Part shown: piece by piece, positions 52,761-62,097 of the stretch
How the letters are laid out: the number at the start of each line of letters is the position of its first letter
Position numbering within the stretch: the stretch's first letter is position 1
Translations under genes and position numbers: made by a program
The notes under the pieces: generated by a model
Database searches by the model: none
What the model saw: only the letters and a program-made list of their open reading frames with translations
Told to the model about the DNA's origin: nothing
Assembly: GCF_000420505.1 (NCBI RefSeq)
Contig: NZ_ATVB01000005.1
Coordinates: 1-64,000, forward strand
Origin: Alloscardovia omnicolens DSM 21503
GTDB taxonomy: Bacteria > Actinomycetota > Actinomycetes > Actinomycetales > Bifidobacteriaceae
Length of the DNA: 64,000 bases
Direction: 5' to 3'

Positions 52761-55361
52761 TTAAGCGCGAACCTCCATGTTCGAGTTAGCGGTAAGAGTA
52801 GACGTGAAGGTGTGCGCACCATTGCTCACCTCATGCACACTGCCATCAGGAAGCACCACCTCAGCACGAGTGCTGACGGGAACGTCCACGGTTAAAACAA
52901 AAGTGCCGTTAGAATCGAGAGTCCAGGAGCTGCTGACCACACCATATGGCGTGCGCGTTCTAGCTTTCGCCCATGTTAAGCCGCCACCAACAATAGGTTG
53001 AACGCGGAAGGTCTTATATGCTGCGCTGGTTGCTTCCAAACCTGCTACGCGCGAATACAGAAATGCTCCCACAGCACCCGATGCATAGTGATTGTAGGAA
53101 ATCATAATATCCGTACCGTCGTCACCAATCGGACATTCGCCGTTTTCATCGAGACCGTCCCAACGCTCCCAAATAGTTGTTGCACCTTGCTTGACTTCAT
53201 AGAGCCAGCTTGGGCAAGCATCATTAAGCAGCATGGAATAAGCTACATCAGGTCGTCCGTTATCGGCGAGAGCAAACAAAATATATGGTGTTCCTGGGAA
53301 ACCTGTGCCAATCTTATAATCGTTTGACTCTACTAAGCGCGCAAAATTACTTACTGCTGCTAAGCGCTGATTTTCAGGGAACATACCTAAATAAAGCGGC
53401 AGCACGTAGGCAGTTTGAAACTCATTAATGAGCTTGCCTTGACCGTCAGTAAAAACATTAATATAGGCTTGAGCTACACGATCTGCTAAAGCGTGATACT
53501 GTGCAGCATCTTCATCGTTACCCAGAACTTCAGCAACACGAGCTAAGGTGCGCGCTGTATTATTTAGGCTTGCAGTAGCAGTCCATGGAGAGCGTGCTTG
53601 CCACTGACTCATCTGAGGAACGTCTGGAGCAACCCAATCTCCAAAATGGAGAACGGATGGAGTGTTCCAAATATAGCGTTTATCTCCGCGACCCCATAGA
53701 CTAGCCCAGAACAAGCATGCTTTCACATACTTCTTCATAGTGGCATACATAGAGCGCAAAATCTCTTTATCTCCACGAGATTGGTAGAGTGCCCATGGCA
53801 CGAGCACGCAAGCGTCACCCCACCAATCAATAGCCATTTGCGGCATCGTTGCTGGGAAACCGTAGCCTTGCACAGGCACAGTATTAGGAATACCTCCACC
53901 GCGAGTTTGTTCTGCTTTCACATCGCGCAGCCATTTATCGAGAAAACGGCTCATATCAAAGTTAAAGCAGGCTGTTGGAGCAAAAACGGCAATATCTCCC
54001 GTCCATCCCATACGTTCATCACGCTGAGGGCAATCAGTAGGAATATCCACAAGATTGGACTTCGAGCCCCACATAATATTGCTATGCAGCTGGTTCAACG
54101 CGTTATTGGAGCATGCAAAAGATCCAATTTCTTCCATCTCGGAATACAATGCTATGCCTTGTACATCAAAAACATCAGCATCAATACCGCTTACGCTAAT
54201 ATAGCGAAATCCCATGTAAGTAAAGCGCGGTGCATAGCTTTGCTCTCCTGCTGCACAGGTGTATACAATCTGAGCTTTTGCAGTGCGCAAAAAGGTCGTG
54301 TTTAACGATCCATCTGGGTTCAATATTTCCGCATGCTTGACGGTAATAACTTGACCTTCGCGTGCATCGCGCACACTGAAACGTACAATACCCGCAAAGT
54401 TCTGGCCAAAATCATAAATCAGTTCGCCGTTATCGCTGCGCTTCACGAACTGTGGCTCAAAAACCTCATGCTCGCACACACGTGCAGAATAGTCAGCGCG
54501 AATCTGTGGATGAATACGCAGTTTTTCTATACTCGCCGCACGCCATGACGCTGCATCGAGCTGAACGCGCGCATCATACACTTCGCCATCATAGAGGTCT
54601 GCCGAACGAACAGGTGAATCTATCGTCACTTGCCATGAGCTATCTGTTCCAATAATATCTGTGCTGCCATCAGAGTAATCGATGCGCAGCTCAGCAAGCA
54701 AAGCCTGACGTTGTGCGCTCACACGGTTCTTGCGTGTAAAAACGAAAGAACCCACAGCCCATCCGCCCGTAACTGTAGCTTCTAAACGAGCTTCATTCGA
54801 CTGGCGTAAATAATCCGTTACGTCATAGGTTTGATACTGCAGATTCGTTTTATACGAAGTGAAGCCAGGCGCAAAATAATATTCAGACACACGCTCACCG
54901 TTAATCGTAAAATCATACAAACCCATTGCTGTTGCATAAAGGCGAGCGCGAGCAATTGTTTTACCTGCTGTTGGACGTACAACGCGATAGAAAACCATTG
55001 GACGAGGCGATACTTTTTTCTCAGTAAAACGGTAGCTGCCATCGCTAATCCATTGCGCTTGCCATGGAGTATCGAGGCGGCCCGTTTCGAAAGTGGTATG
55101 AGCGCTGGCTGTGCGACCGTAATTATCGCGTATCTCAACGTCTACAGGATATTGAGTAAAAGCCTGCAGTCCAGCGCCAGCGTAGGCGAGAGCAACCTGA
55201 TTAGTGGTTGTTGTTTCCCAATCTGCTATGCGCACACGTGCTTCTTGCAGGCTGGTCTCTGCTAAATCACTGGTTACGGCAAAAGATATACGGGGATGAT
55301 GTTCGTCTGTAACGCATCCCGCTTCCCTGTTTTCTACGGTGAGATGTTCTACGCCTAACAC
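52761..55361 (-). CDS. Alpha-L-rhamnosidase, GH78 (first)
   Basis: 866 residues, no signal, cytoplasmic. N-terminal carbohydrate-binding-like domains (HLTVENREAGCVTDEHHPR, TFETGRL, WQAQWISD), then a catalytic (alpha/alpha)6 barrel with DCPQRDERMGWTGD at about 440-453 carrying the catalytic acid, and a C-terminal beta domain. It removes terminal alpha-L-rhamnose from glycosides such as flavonoid rutinosides. GTG 55361 is preceded by AAGGGAAGC. First gene of the operon GH78, GPH symporter, GH3, membrane protein. Confidence 0.94.
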   Translation of the reverse strand: MLGVEHLTVENREAGCVTDEHHPRISFAVTSDLAETSLQEARVRIADWETTTTNQVALAYAGAGLQAFTQYPVDVEIRDNYGRTASAHTTFETGRLDTPWQAQWISDGSYRFTEKKVSPRPMVFYRVVRPTAGKTIARARLYATAMGLYDFTINGERVSEYYFAPGFTSYKTNLQYQTYDVTDYLRQSNEARLEATVTGGWAVGSFVFTRKNRVSAQRQALLAELRIDYSDGSTDIIGTDSSWQVTIDSPVRSADLYDGEVYDARVQLDAASWRAASIEKLRIHPQIRADYSARVCEHEVFEPQFVKRSDNGELIYDFGQNFAGIVRFSVRDAREGQVITVKHAEILNPDGSLNTTFLRTAKAQIVYTCAAGEQSYAPRFTYMGFRYISVSGIDADVFDVQGIALYSEMEEIGSFACSNNALNQLHSNIMWGSKSNLVDIPTDCPQRDERMGWTGDIAVFAPTACFNFDMSRFLDKWLRDVKAEQTRGGGIPNTVPVQGYGFPATMPQMAIDWWGDACVLVPWALYQSRGDKEILRSMYATMKKYVKACLFWASLWGRGDKRYIWNTPSVLHFGDWVAPDVPQMSQWQARSPWTATASLNNTARTLARVAEVLGNDEDAAQYHALADRVAQAYINVFTDGQGKLINEFQTAYVLPLYLGMFPENQRLAAVSNFARLVESNDYKIGTGFPGTPYILFALADNGRPDVAYSMLLNDACPSWLYEVKQGATTIWERWDGLDENGECPIGDDGTDIMISYNHYASGAVGAFLYSRVAGLEATSAAYKTFRVQPIVGGGLTWAKARTRTPYGVVSSSWTLDSNGTFVLTVDVPVSTRAEVVLPDGSVHEVSNGAHTFTSTLTANSNMEVRA

Positions 55362-55443
55362 AGCTTCCCTTTCGCCTTTGAACTCTCTGTGATATCTCTA
55401 ATCTAAAAGTTCGCGGATAGGGAAGCGAGCGGGTCTGCATGAA

Positions 55444-55470
55444 ATGCATTTTGAGCGTCATAAAATGCAT
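55444..55470. promoter_or_regulatory. Inverted repeat ATGCATTTT / AAAATGCAT
   Basis: Perfect 9-bp arms (55444-55452 and 55462-55470) lie 83-109 bases before the GH78 start. The right arm runs into ATGCATGGAG, a ten-base match to the palindrome at 44186-44201. Candidate operator; the factor is unknown. Confidence 0.4.
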
Positions 55471-55488
55471 GGAGAAGTATATGGGTTC

Positions 55489-55735
55489 GTTCGATTTACC
55501 GGGGTTTTGTAGGTTGTAGGTTGTAGGTGTGTGGAGGTTGTGAGCGCGGAACGCTGACAATGCGTACGCTCGAAAACCCCTCTCAATTCTCGCTCGTAAG
55601 TACGTAGAAGTTGCTAGCGTGCAATGCTAATAATGCTCACGCGCACTCTTAAGAGTGATTGGAATCCTCATCCGTGCGTGAATCATGAAACGCTATACCA
55701 AATCAGGTTTCACAAACCATCCACCTAAGCGCTCC
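55489..55735 (+). repeat. Dispersed intergenic repeat R, copy 2 (uninterrupted)
   Basis: Matches copy 1 at 7262-7830 in order and orientation but without the 397-bp insertion. It has an internal imperfect duplication (55528-55567 and about 55605-55648, GTTG-GAGCG-n-GCTGACAATGC types). No coding potential. The rest of the gap 55362-55819 contains the GH78 promoter region and nothing else that I recognise. Confidence 0.65.
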
Positions 55736-55819
55736 GGACTGCCGCACAAGAATGATCAAATAAATCAAACCAAACCCACAGCTAAAATCCCAAGAACCCC
55801 AACTACCCTCTCGGAAGCC

Positions 55820-57118
55820 CTACCCTTCCCGGCGCAGCGGAATCATAATATTCAAGCTAAAAACCTTGTCCTGCGCGTTCATGGTCATCACACCTCCATA
55901 GCGTTGAGTGACCAGTTGCATAGATTTCACACCGAAGCCGTGATACCGCTTATCTTTTTTACTCGTTTGCGGCAGTCCGCGTACAAAGCGAGGCATACGC
56001 GCGCACGAGTTTTCTACGTGAATAATAATCATACCGCGCGCTTCTTGCACTTTCATGCGAATATAGCGCTGCTGTTCGTCCTCAATCTGTACGGTTGCTT
56101 CCATCGCGTTATCAATAGCATTGCCGAAAAGCGAGTAAATATCTGCTGGCTTCATAAAAGATAGATGAGAGCCGTCAATCATACGGTCAAAAAGAATACT
56201 GCGCTGTTCGCAGATTAATGATTTATGCGCTAACAGCACGTCAAGCGTTTCGTTTCCTGTGCGCAACGAGGAATCATAAATGCTCACTAAATCTTTCAGA
56301 TCGTTAATTTCTTCTTGAGTTACGCGACCTTCTAAAACAGTCAGCTGCTTTTTTAAGTCATGCGTTTTTATATTGATGAGATTAATTGTTTCTTTATCGC
56401 TTTCAAATTTTTGACGTTGCTGATTGAGCAGTTGGGAAAGAAACTCATTATCGCGTTGCGCGGTTTCGCGTTCAGTAATTTCGCGCAGTAAAACAAGCAG
56501 AAAAATACACGTGACTAAACGTGTGAGAACGAACATAAAATAAGCGTTATTTGCAATGCGTGTGTGAGCGATAAACTCATCAAATAAAGTAGAAAATACA
56601 GTAACGCACAGCATAATACCAACAGCAACAAGAATAAAACTATTAGCAATATGTTCAGGTAGGCGCCCATGCAGTGGCTGAGCGAACAGAAAATATCCGC
56701 ATGCTAAAAACGCACAGAATAACAGCGGATACGCATACCATTGGTTATACAAAATACTGGCTGTTCCCTCGGAGTTAAGTATAGGAAAACCAATCTGAAC
56801 TATTTGAGCGCAACTATAACATGCATGTTGTAAAGCTACGGTTCCTGCAGTAATAAAAAGCGCTTGCTTCCATGTGAGCTCCACACAGAACCATACTGCC
56901 AGATAGCACAGTGCATAAAAAACGAGAGATCGAGCGATAACTGCCCATACGACAGGAGGAGTAAGAAGGCTGCTCCAAGCCCAAGCAATACTACTGAATA
57001 CGATAAGACTTGCCAGCGCTCGAACCAATACATTATTACGTTTGCTCATATGAGCGCTACACACAGCAGCTGTGGCGAGCAGTTCTAACATAAAACCAGT
57101 TTCGCGGAAGAAAATCAT
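55820..57118 (-). CDS. GHKL sensor histidine kinase (AgrC/BlpH-like)
   Basis: 432 residues. About six N-terminal membrane helices (to residue 210), a coiled linker, then a kinase with phosphoacceptor His in NIKTHDLKKQL near residue 254 and a GHKL ATPase domain (SLFGNAIDNAMEA, KRYHGFGVKSMQLVTQRYGG). This is the type that senses peptides in AgrC-like systems. It overlaps the response regulator by ATGA. No agrB- or agrD-like gene is seen nearby, so the signal is unknown. Confidence 0.9.
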   Translation of the reverse strand: MIFFRETGFMLELLATAAVCSAHMSKRNNVLVRALASLIVFSSIAWAWSSLLTPPVVWAVIARSLVFYALCYLAVWFCVELTWKQALFITAGTVALQHACYSCAQIVQIGFPILNSEGTASILYNQWYAYPLLFCAFLACGYFLFAQPLHGRLPEHIANSFILVAVGIMLCVTVFSTLFDEFIAHTRIANNAYFMFVLTRLVTCIFLLVLLREITERETAQRDNEFLSQLLNQQRQKFESDKETINLINIKTHDLKKQLTVLEGRVTQEEINDLKDLVSIYDSSLRTGNETLDVLLAHKSLICEQRSILFDRMIDGSHLSFMKPADIYSLFGNAIDNAMEATVQIEDEQQRYIRMKVQEARGMIIIHVENSCARMPRFVRGLPQTSKKDKRYHGFGVKSMQLVTQRYGGVMTMNAQDKVFSLNIMIPLRREG

Positions 57119-57831
57119 AGCATCATCCCCTCGTTACCCATGGCTGCAGCGAAACCCTGCATAAAAGCCTTATGATACGCACGACCTATAGGCACACGAT
57201 CGCCACTGCTCACGCGCAACTGCGCGCTGCTGATGTTCATCACGTGATGAGGATTAACCAAAAACGCTTTCGAGCAGCGCAAAAAGCCTTTAGGCTCGAG
57301 CAGCTCTTGGACTTTCTGCAAACTTCCTGCGCTTGTTAAAATGCCCAACTCCGTGTGGTAGTGCACATTATGACCGCGCACTTCAATATATTCAATATCG
57401 CTCACACGCACACGCACACCGCTGCCGCGGAAAGTAATAACAATGGAATCGTCGGCTTTTGCACATACTGCAACAGCGCGTTGCATTTTACGCTCAAAAT
57501 CTGGGTATATGTACGGCTTAATAATGTAGTCAAGAGCATTAACTTCGTAGCCTTTTGCAGCGAACTGCGCCATATTGGTTACAAAAATCAGCACTGCTTT
57601 CTGGTCGAGGCGACGCAAAGAATAAGCTGCATCCATGCCATTCATATTTGGCATTTCAATATCCATGAAAACAATATCCCACACGGGTTTGTAGTCGTCG
57701 AGCAAAATCGTGGGATCAGTAAAACGAATTATTTTAAATTGCGTGTCATGTGTGTTCGAAAAGGCGTCGAGAAACTTCGATAAGGTATCTGCTGCCTTAT
57801 CGTCGTCTTCTACTAGGGCAATATTCAGCAT
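57115..57831 (-). CDS. LytTR-family response regulator (AgrA-like)
   Basis: 238 residues from ATG 57831, with GAGGTGG upstream (GTG 57840 has poor spacing). Receiver domain with acidic pocket VEDDD, phospho-Asp57 in DIVFMDIEMPNMNG and Lys in YIIKPY, then a LytTR DNA-binding domain from about 130 (IEYIEVRGHNVHYHT, FLRCSKAFLVNP, GDRVPIGRAYHKAF). Activates genes with direct-repeat binding sites. Co-transcribed with the kinase, and 50 bases after the MFS gene, so probably one operon. Confidence 0.93.
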   Translation of the reverse strand: MLNIALVEDDDKAADTLSKFLDAFSNTHDTQFKIIRFTDPTILLDDYKPVWDIVFMDIEMPNMNGMDAAYSLRRLDQKAVLIFVTNMAQFAAKGYEVNALDYIIKPYIYPDFERKMQRAVAVCAKADDSIVITFRGSGVRVRVSDIEYIEVRGHNVHYHTELGILTSAGSLQKVQELLEPKGFLRCSKAFLVNPHHVMNISSAQLRVSSGDRVPIGRAYHKAFMQGFAAAMGNEGMML

Positions 57832-57881
57832 CGTCGCCACCTCACCTCGTATCTCTTCGCGCAGGCTAGTCTTCGCTAAGC

Positions 57882-59156
57882 TTAGGATTGCCTCATCTCA
57901 TCCGTTCCGTAACGCTGCTGTAAAGCAATCATTGCACAACCTGCTATTGCTTCTACAATAACAACTCCAGCAAACCCCCACATGGTATATGTCAAAGTCT
58001 CTGGTGACACCAAAGCAGGTGTTACGAGCGCAAATAAGCCGCAGATAAGACGAGAAACACCGTTAATATATCCTTGAACCGTCGCACGAATGCTCACAGG
58101 AAAAGACTCCTGCGTCCACACTTTATAGATAGCTTCTCCTGCCAAAGGAATACCCGCGTAAAGCAAAGCTGTGGCAGACACAATAATTCCCAGGTTAGAA
58201 CCAGCCAGAGCCATAATAATAATGGAGGTAAACGTGAGAACTAGACCAACAGCAAAAGCCGTATTACGATGACGTCCTCCCGCTACAGTGGCGAAAACAA
58301 TATTGAGCACGAGAGTAATGAGGTTCAACCCGATTCCCAAAGCTGTGGCGAGGCTTTGTGAGGCACCTGATTGCGCGGAAATATAGGTTTGGAACTGACC
58401 CCATGTATTCGCCAGCAAGTTCCACATAATATAGAACACTGTGATGGTTACGAGAAAGCCCGTCAGCGCTTTTCTATGTTCTCCGCTAAAAAGCGAGAGC
58501 ATAGAAACTTTTTGATTATTACTTCCATCTGCTGATAAGAGATGATGCCTCTGCTGAGCTTGCTCATGAACAGCACGTAAACCAGGAGAAAGTAAACGCC
58601 ACAGTGTGGTTATGATGCCTAGGACTGCGAAAACAGCGAAAACAATACGTCCACCTATTGCGCCGGCAAGTTTTGAGACTGCAAAGGCTGCGCTATAGGC
58701 TACAAACATGCCTGCTTGCCAGAATACTTGACTTGTGGAAATCAAACGCGAACTGGTGGCAGCATCGGGCGCATCGAAAGACAGCACAGTAATAGCAACA
58801 GGAACCTCAGCACCAGAAGCAATGCCGGCAATAATAATACCGGTCATGAGCATCGAAAAATCTGTAGCGCATACGCACAGGACAGCGCCCAGCATATAGA
58901 GCACATTAATCCAGTTGAAAAAGACAACGCGACCAATTTTATCGGCAATCCGACCACCTGCAATTGACCCGCCTGCAATAGCAAAAGAAAGCACTCCCGA
59001 CAAAAGACCTACTTGCGCATCGGTTAAGCCTAAGCCAGATTGCCACACGGTTATTGTGGACGCTAATCCTACAATAATTCCCGATGCCAAAGTAGCACCT
59101 AATCCAGCAGCTACTGCCAGTTCTGTGTAATTGTGAGTTCGAGCTGTATTAGCCAC
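57882..59156 (-). CDS. MFS transporter, paralogue of the one at 62098-63408
   Basis: 424 residues, 12 helices. MFS signature GGRIADKIGRVVFFNW in loop 2-3 and ETLTYTMWGFAGVV near the end. Very similar along its length to the 62098-63408 transporter (TITVWQ-GL-L, NLLANTWGQFQTY, YKVWTQESFP, GYINGVSRLICGLFAL). GTG 59156 has AAGGAG nine bases upstream. A sugar or rhamnoside substrate is inferred from neighbours. The palindrome at 59172-59186 overlaps its promoter region. Confidence 0.88.
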   Translation of the reverse strand: MANTARTHNYTELAVAAGLGATLASGIIVGLASTITVWQSGLGLTDAQVGLLSGVLSFAIAGGSIAGGRIADKIGRVVFFNWINVLYMLGAVLCVCATDFSMLMTGIIIAGIASGAEVPVAITVLSFDAPDAATSSRLISTSQVFWQAGMFVAYSAAFAVSKLAGAIGGRIVFAVFAVLGIITTLWRLLSPGLRAVHEQAQQRHHLLSADGSNNQKVSMLSLFSGEHRKALTGFLVTITVFYIMWNLLANTWGQFQTYISAQSGASQSLATALGIGLNLITLVLNIVFATVAGGRHRNTAFAVGLVLTFTSIIIMALAGSNLGIIVSATALLYAGIPLAGEAIYKVWTQESFPVSIRATVQGYINGVSRLICGLFALVTPALVSPETLTYTMWGFAGVVIVEAIAGCAMIALQQRYGTDEMRQS

Positions 59157-59171
59157 CTGACGTGCGCTCCT

Positions 59172-59186
59172 TGTATACGGTATACA
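59172..59186. promoter_or_regulatory. 15-bp inverted repeat TGTATACGGTATACA
   Basis: Perfect 7-bp arms around a single G, 16-30 bases before the start codon of the MFS gene, where a bound repressor would block the promoter or ribosome site. Candidate operator. Confidence 0.45.
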
Positions 59187-59276
59187 TCATTGTCTGCAGA
59201 TGAATCATATAGTATGAGCACGGTTCGGGCGCAGCAATGTGCACTGCACGAAATGCAGAACAGACGTCACAAAAAA

Positions 59277-59315
59277 CACAATACTGCTGTGCAGGTGTGC
59301 AACAGCAGTATTGTG
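59277..59315 (-). terminator. Rho-independent terminator of the second GH78 gene
   Basis: CACAATACTGCTGT (59277-59290) pairs perfectly with ACAGCAGTATTGTG (59302-59315); on the minus strand it is followed by TTTTTT. It lies 16 bases after the GH78 stop. Confidence 0.92.
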
Positions 59316-59330
59316 AGGGGTTGTTCTGTC

Positions 59331-62084
59331 TTAACTCAACTTAATCTTTATATTATGTTCGCCGGCAGTTAGCTCCTTACCGTCAAGGGCAGGAACAACG
59401 GCTGTTGAACCATATGGCACCTCCACATGAACGTCAACAGCAGAACCGTCATCGTTTATCTTCCAATCAACACGCGCCTGACCAAACGGTGTTATATGTG
59501 CGGTCGAGGCATGATCAAGACCACCTCCAACAAGCGGATTTACTGCAAAACGTTTCCATCCCGGTTCCAGCGACTCCAAACCACCTATACCAGTGTGAAG
59601 CCACTGTGCCACAGAGCCCAGAGCATAATGGTTAAAGCTAGTCATTCCACCTGGATTAATGGACCCATCTGGCAGAAGCGAATCCCAACGCTCCCACGTG
59701 GTGGTAGCACCCATAGCCACTTGATAGAGCCAACTTGGACATTGAGTAGATAGCAGTAACGAATACGCTTCCTGTATATGTCCTGTAGCAGATAAAGCAG
59801 GCAAAACATACGGCGTTCCCGCAAAACCAGTGCTTACTTTACCGCCTGATTCACGCACAAGATTAGCCAAACGCTCACCAGCGGCAGCAACAAGCCGTTC
59901 AGAACCCTCGAATAATCCAAAAGCAATCGATAATGCGTAAGCACACTGTGTATCAGAAGTCATGCGCAAACCGGTGTGGTCATTGCGCTGCACAAAACGA
60001 GCAATATACCCCGTGCGGATGCGCTCATACAAGCTTGCATAATGTTCTTCTTCCTCACCTTTACCGAGTGCGGCAGCAATGTATGAGGCCTGCTTGCAAC
60101 TACGAGCAAAGAATGCTGTAGCAACCAGCTCTTTTTGAGTAATCGCCTGCGTTGGGTCTTCTGGAGGAGCACTTGGGTCAAGCCAATCTCCTAACTGACC
60201 AAGCGGATAACGTGGTTTGCGATCCCACACTCCGTCAGAACTTAAATACCCTTCTACTTCAGCAATCCAGTCATGAATAAGATTCCATGACTGTTCAAGC
60301 AGCTGCGTATCTCCATCATCCATATAAATAGCCCATGGCACTGCTACTACAGCATCACCCCAAATTGCAATCGCCTCCGGTTTAGCCCACACACCCAGTG
60401 GTACAAATGGAACAAAGAATGGCACCGTACCACAGTTGAGCTGCTCACTGCGCACATCGGTGAGCCAGCTACCCAAAATATTGTGCACATCATACAGATA
60501 CGATGCAGTTGGAGCGAATAGGTCAATATCGCCCGTCCAGCCCATGCGTTCATCGCGCTGTGGGCAGTCAGTTGGCAAAGAAACGAAATTTGACTTCATC
60601 GACCACAGAGCATTGCTGTGCAAACGATTGAGCAGCGTGTTCGAGCTATTGAACCAACCTGTGCGACGCATTGTGGTGTGATAAACGCTGCACACGAGAT
60701 TGTCTGCTGTCAGCTCTCCCGGATAACCAGAAATAGTGGCATATCTAAAACCATGCATCACAAAACGAGGTTGCCACCAAGCGTCTTGCCCGTTAGAAAT
60801 ATAGGTATCGTGCTGCTGACCACGACGTAAGGTGCGCGTAGCTAAGCTTCCATCGCTATCAAGCACTTCTGCATGCCTCAGCTCTACAACATCGCCAGTT
60901 TTTAGACCTTTCATATGCAGATTAATAAGTTGCGAGCAGTTTTGACCGAAGTCTAACAGATACGTTCCATCTGCTTGCTTACTTATCGATACTGGACGGT
61001 TTTCGCCTTGCGCCCGTACAGCTTCTTTCGATGCTGGTTTAACTTTGTACTGATCATAGACCACTTCAGCCACGGAACCCCACTGTCCAATCGTACCTTG
61101 GGTTGTTGTTTCGTCGAATCCTGGCTCATCCCATCCCTTTTGCTCAAGACGAGCATCATAGGTTTCGCCTTCATACAGGTCGGAGCGCACAATTGGACCG
61201 CGTGTAGCATGCCAGGTTTCATCCCACGCATTTGAGTAGAACTTGAGCACTTGTCCATTATCGAGACGCACTTCTAACTGGGCTTGTACGCCAATGCGAT
61301 CACCGTAGACGTTAGGAATTCCACCATCGAAGCCGAGGCGTCCACGCCACCAGCCATCACCTAGAAGGAAGCCAAGCGCATTAGTTCCCTCATGAAGCAT
61401 ATCAGTTACATCGTAGACCCACTGTTCTACGCGATCACGATACACCGTCCACCCTGGGTTTAACACATCCTCACCCACAGTATGTCCATTAATATGCGCT
61501 TCTACAAGCCCTAAAGCACTCAGATACAGGCGAGCGCGCACGGGTTTGCCTGACACATTAATCTCGGTGCGCACCAACGGCAAATGGCGATGATCAGTCT
61601 CCGGCTCACTCCACGCAGGGCCCACAAAATCTGCGTTGAGCTCCCACGCCGCCATACTTGATTCCACACGCACAGCAGCCGGCTGCGCGTCGCTTCCCAC
61701 CAATTGCACACTCAGGCGCGCTTCCTCTCGTGGAGCCAATGGGTCAAAAGGCCAATCCACTAACACATGAGACTGTGCTGGAAGCTCCACACTATCTTGT
61801 GTTCGAGCAACTTCCACACCTTCTCTTACTACACTGACCAACACCCGATCACCCTGCGTTGGAATTCCCTCGTAATCCCAGCTTAAGCGTGGTGATGTGT
61901 GTGCTATGCCCAATACATCGCCAGAATAATGTTCAACACGCACTGCACTGACGCGCACATCACTAACGTACTCGCCACCGCAATAGTGCTCTCCCCGCAC
62001 CCCATTCACCTGAGCACCACTCACGCGCTCACCACTAAGGTAATCATTCTTTGTATCAACTACTTCGTCATTGTGTGAATTCAT
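59331..62084 (-). CDS. Alpha-L-rhamnosidase, GH78 (second)
   Basis: 917 residues from ATG 62084, with AAGGAG nine bases upstream; the longer open frame runs into the MFS gene. No signal peptide. N-terminal beta domains (VEHYSGDVLGIAHTSPRLSW, ALGLVEAHINGHTVGEDVLN), catalytic barrel with DCPQRDERMGWTGDIDLF near 505-518, and C-terminal beta domain. Differs clearly in length and N-terminus from the first GH78, so substrate preference may differ. Second gene of an MFS-GH78 operon; 13 bases after the MFS stop. Confidence 0.94.
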   Translation of the reverse strand: MNSHNDEVVDTKNDYLSGERVSGAQVNGVRGEHYCGGEYVSDVRVSAVRVEHYSGDVLGIAHTSPRLSWDYEGIPTQGDRVLVSVVREGVEVARTQDSVELPAQSHVLVDWPFDPLAPREEARLSVQLVGSDAQPAAVRVESSMAAWELNADFVGPAWSEPETDHRHLPLVRTEINVSGKPVRARLYLSALGLVEAHINGHTVGEDVLNPGWTVYRDRVEQWVYDVTDMLHEGTNALGFLLGDGWWRGRLGFDGGIPNVYGDRIGVQAQLEVRLDNGQVLKFYSNAWDETWHATRGPIVRSDLYEGETYDARLEQKGWDEPGFDETTTQGTIGQWGSVAEVVYDQYKVKPASKEAVRAQGENRPVSISKQADGTYLLDFGQNCSQLINLHMKGLKTGDVVELRHAEVLDSDGSLATRTLRRGQQHDTYISNGQDAWWQPRFVMHGFRYATISGYPGELTADNLVCSVYHTTMRRTGWFNSSNTLLNRLHSNALWSMKSNFVSLPTDCPQRDERMGWTGDIDLFAPTASYLYDVHNILGSWLTDVRSEQLNCGTVPFFVPFVPLGVWAKPEAIAIWGDAVVAVPWAIYMDDGDTQLLEQSWNLIHDWIAEVEGYLSSDGVWDRKPRYPLGQLGDWLDPSAPPEDPTQAITQKELVATAFFARSCKQASYIAAALGKGEEEEHYASLYERIRTGYIARFVQRNDHTGLRMTSDTQCAYALSIAFGLFEGSERLVAAAGERLANLVRESGGKVSTGFAGTPYVLPALSATGHIQEAYSLLLSTQCPSWLYQVAMGATTTWERWDSLLPDGSINPGGMTSFNHYALGSVAQWLHTGIGGLESLEPGWKRFAVNPLVGGGLDHASTAHITPFGQARVDWKINDDGSAVDVHVEVPYGSTAVVPALDGKELTAGEHNIKIKLS

Positions 62085-62097
62085 CGTTGAATTCTCC

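Noticed and set aside
55685-56164. 159-codon plus-strand frame near the kinase gene
   Set aside because: Most of it is antisense to the GHKL domain; the free part lies in repeat R.
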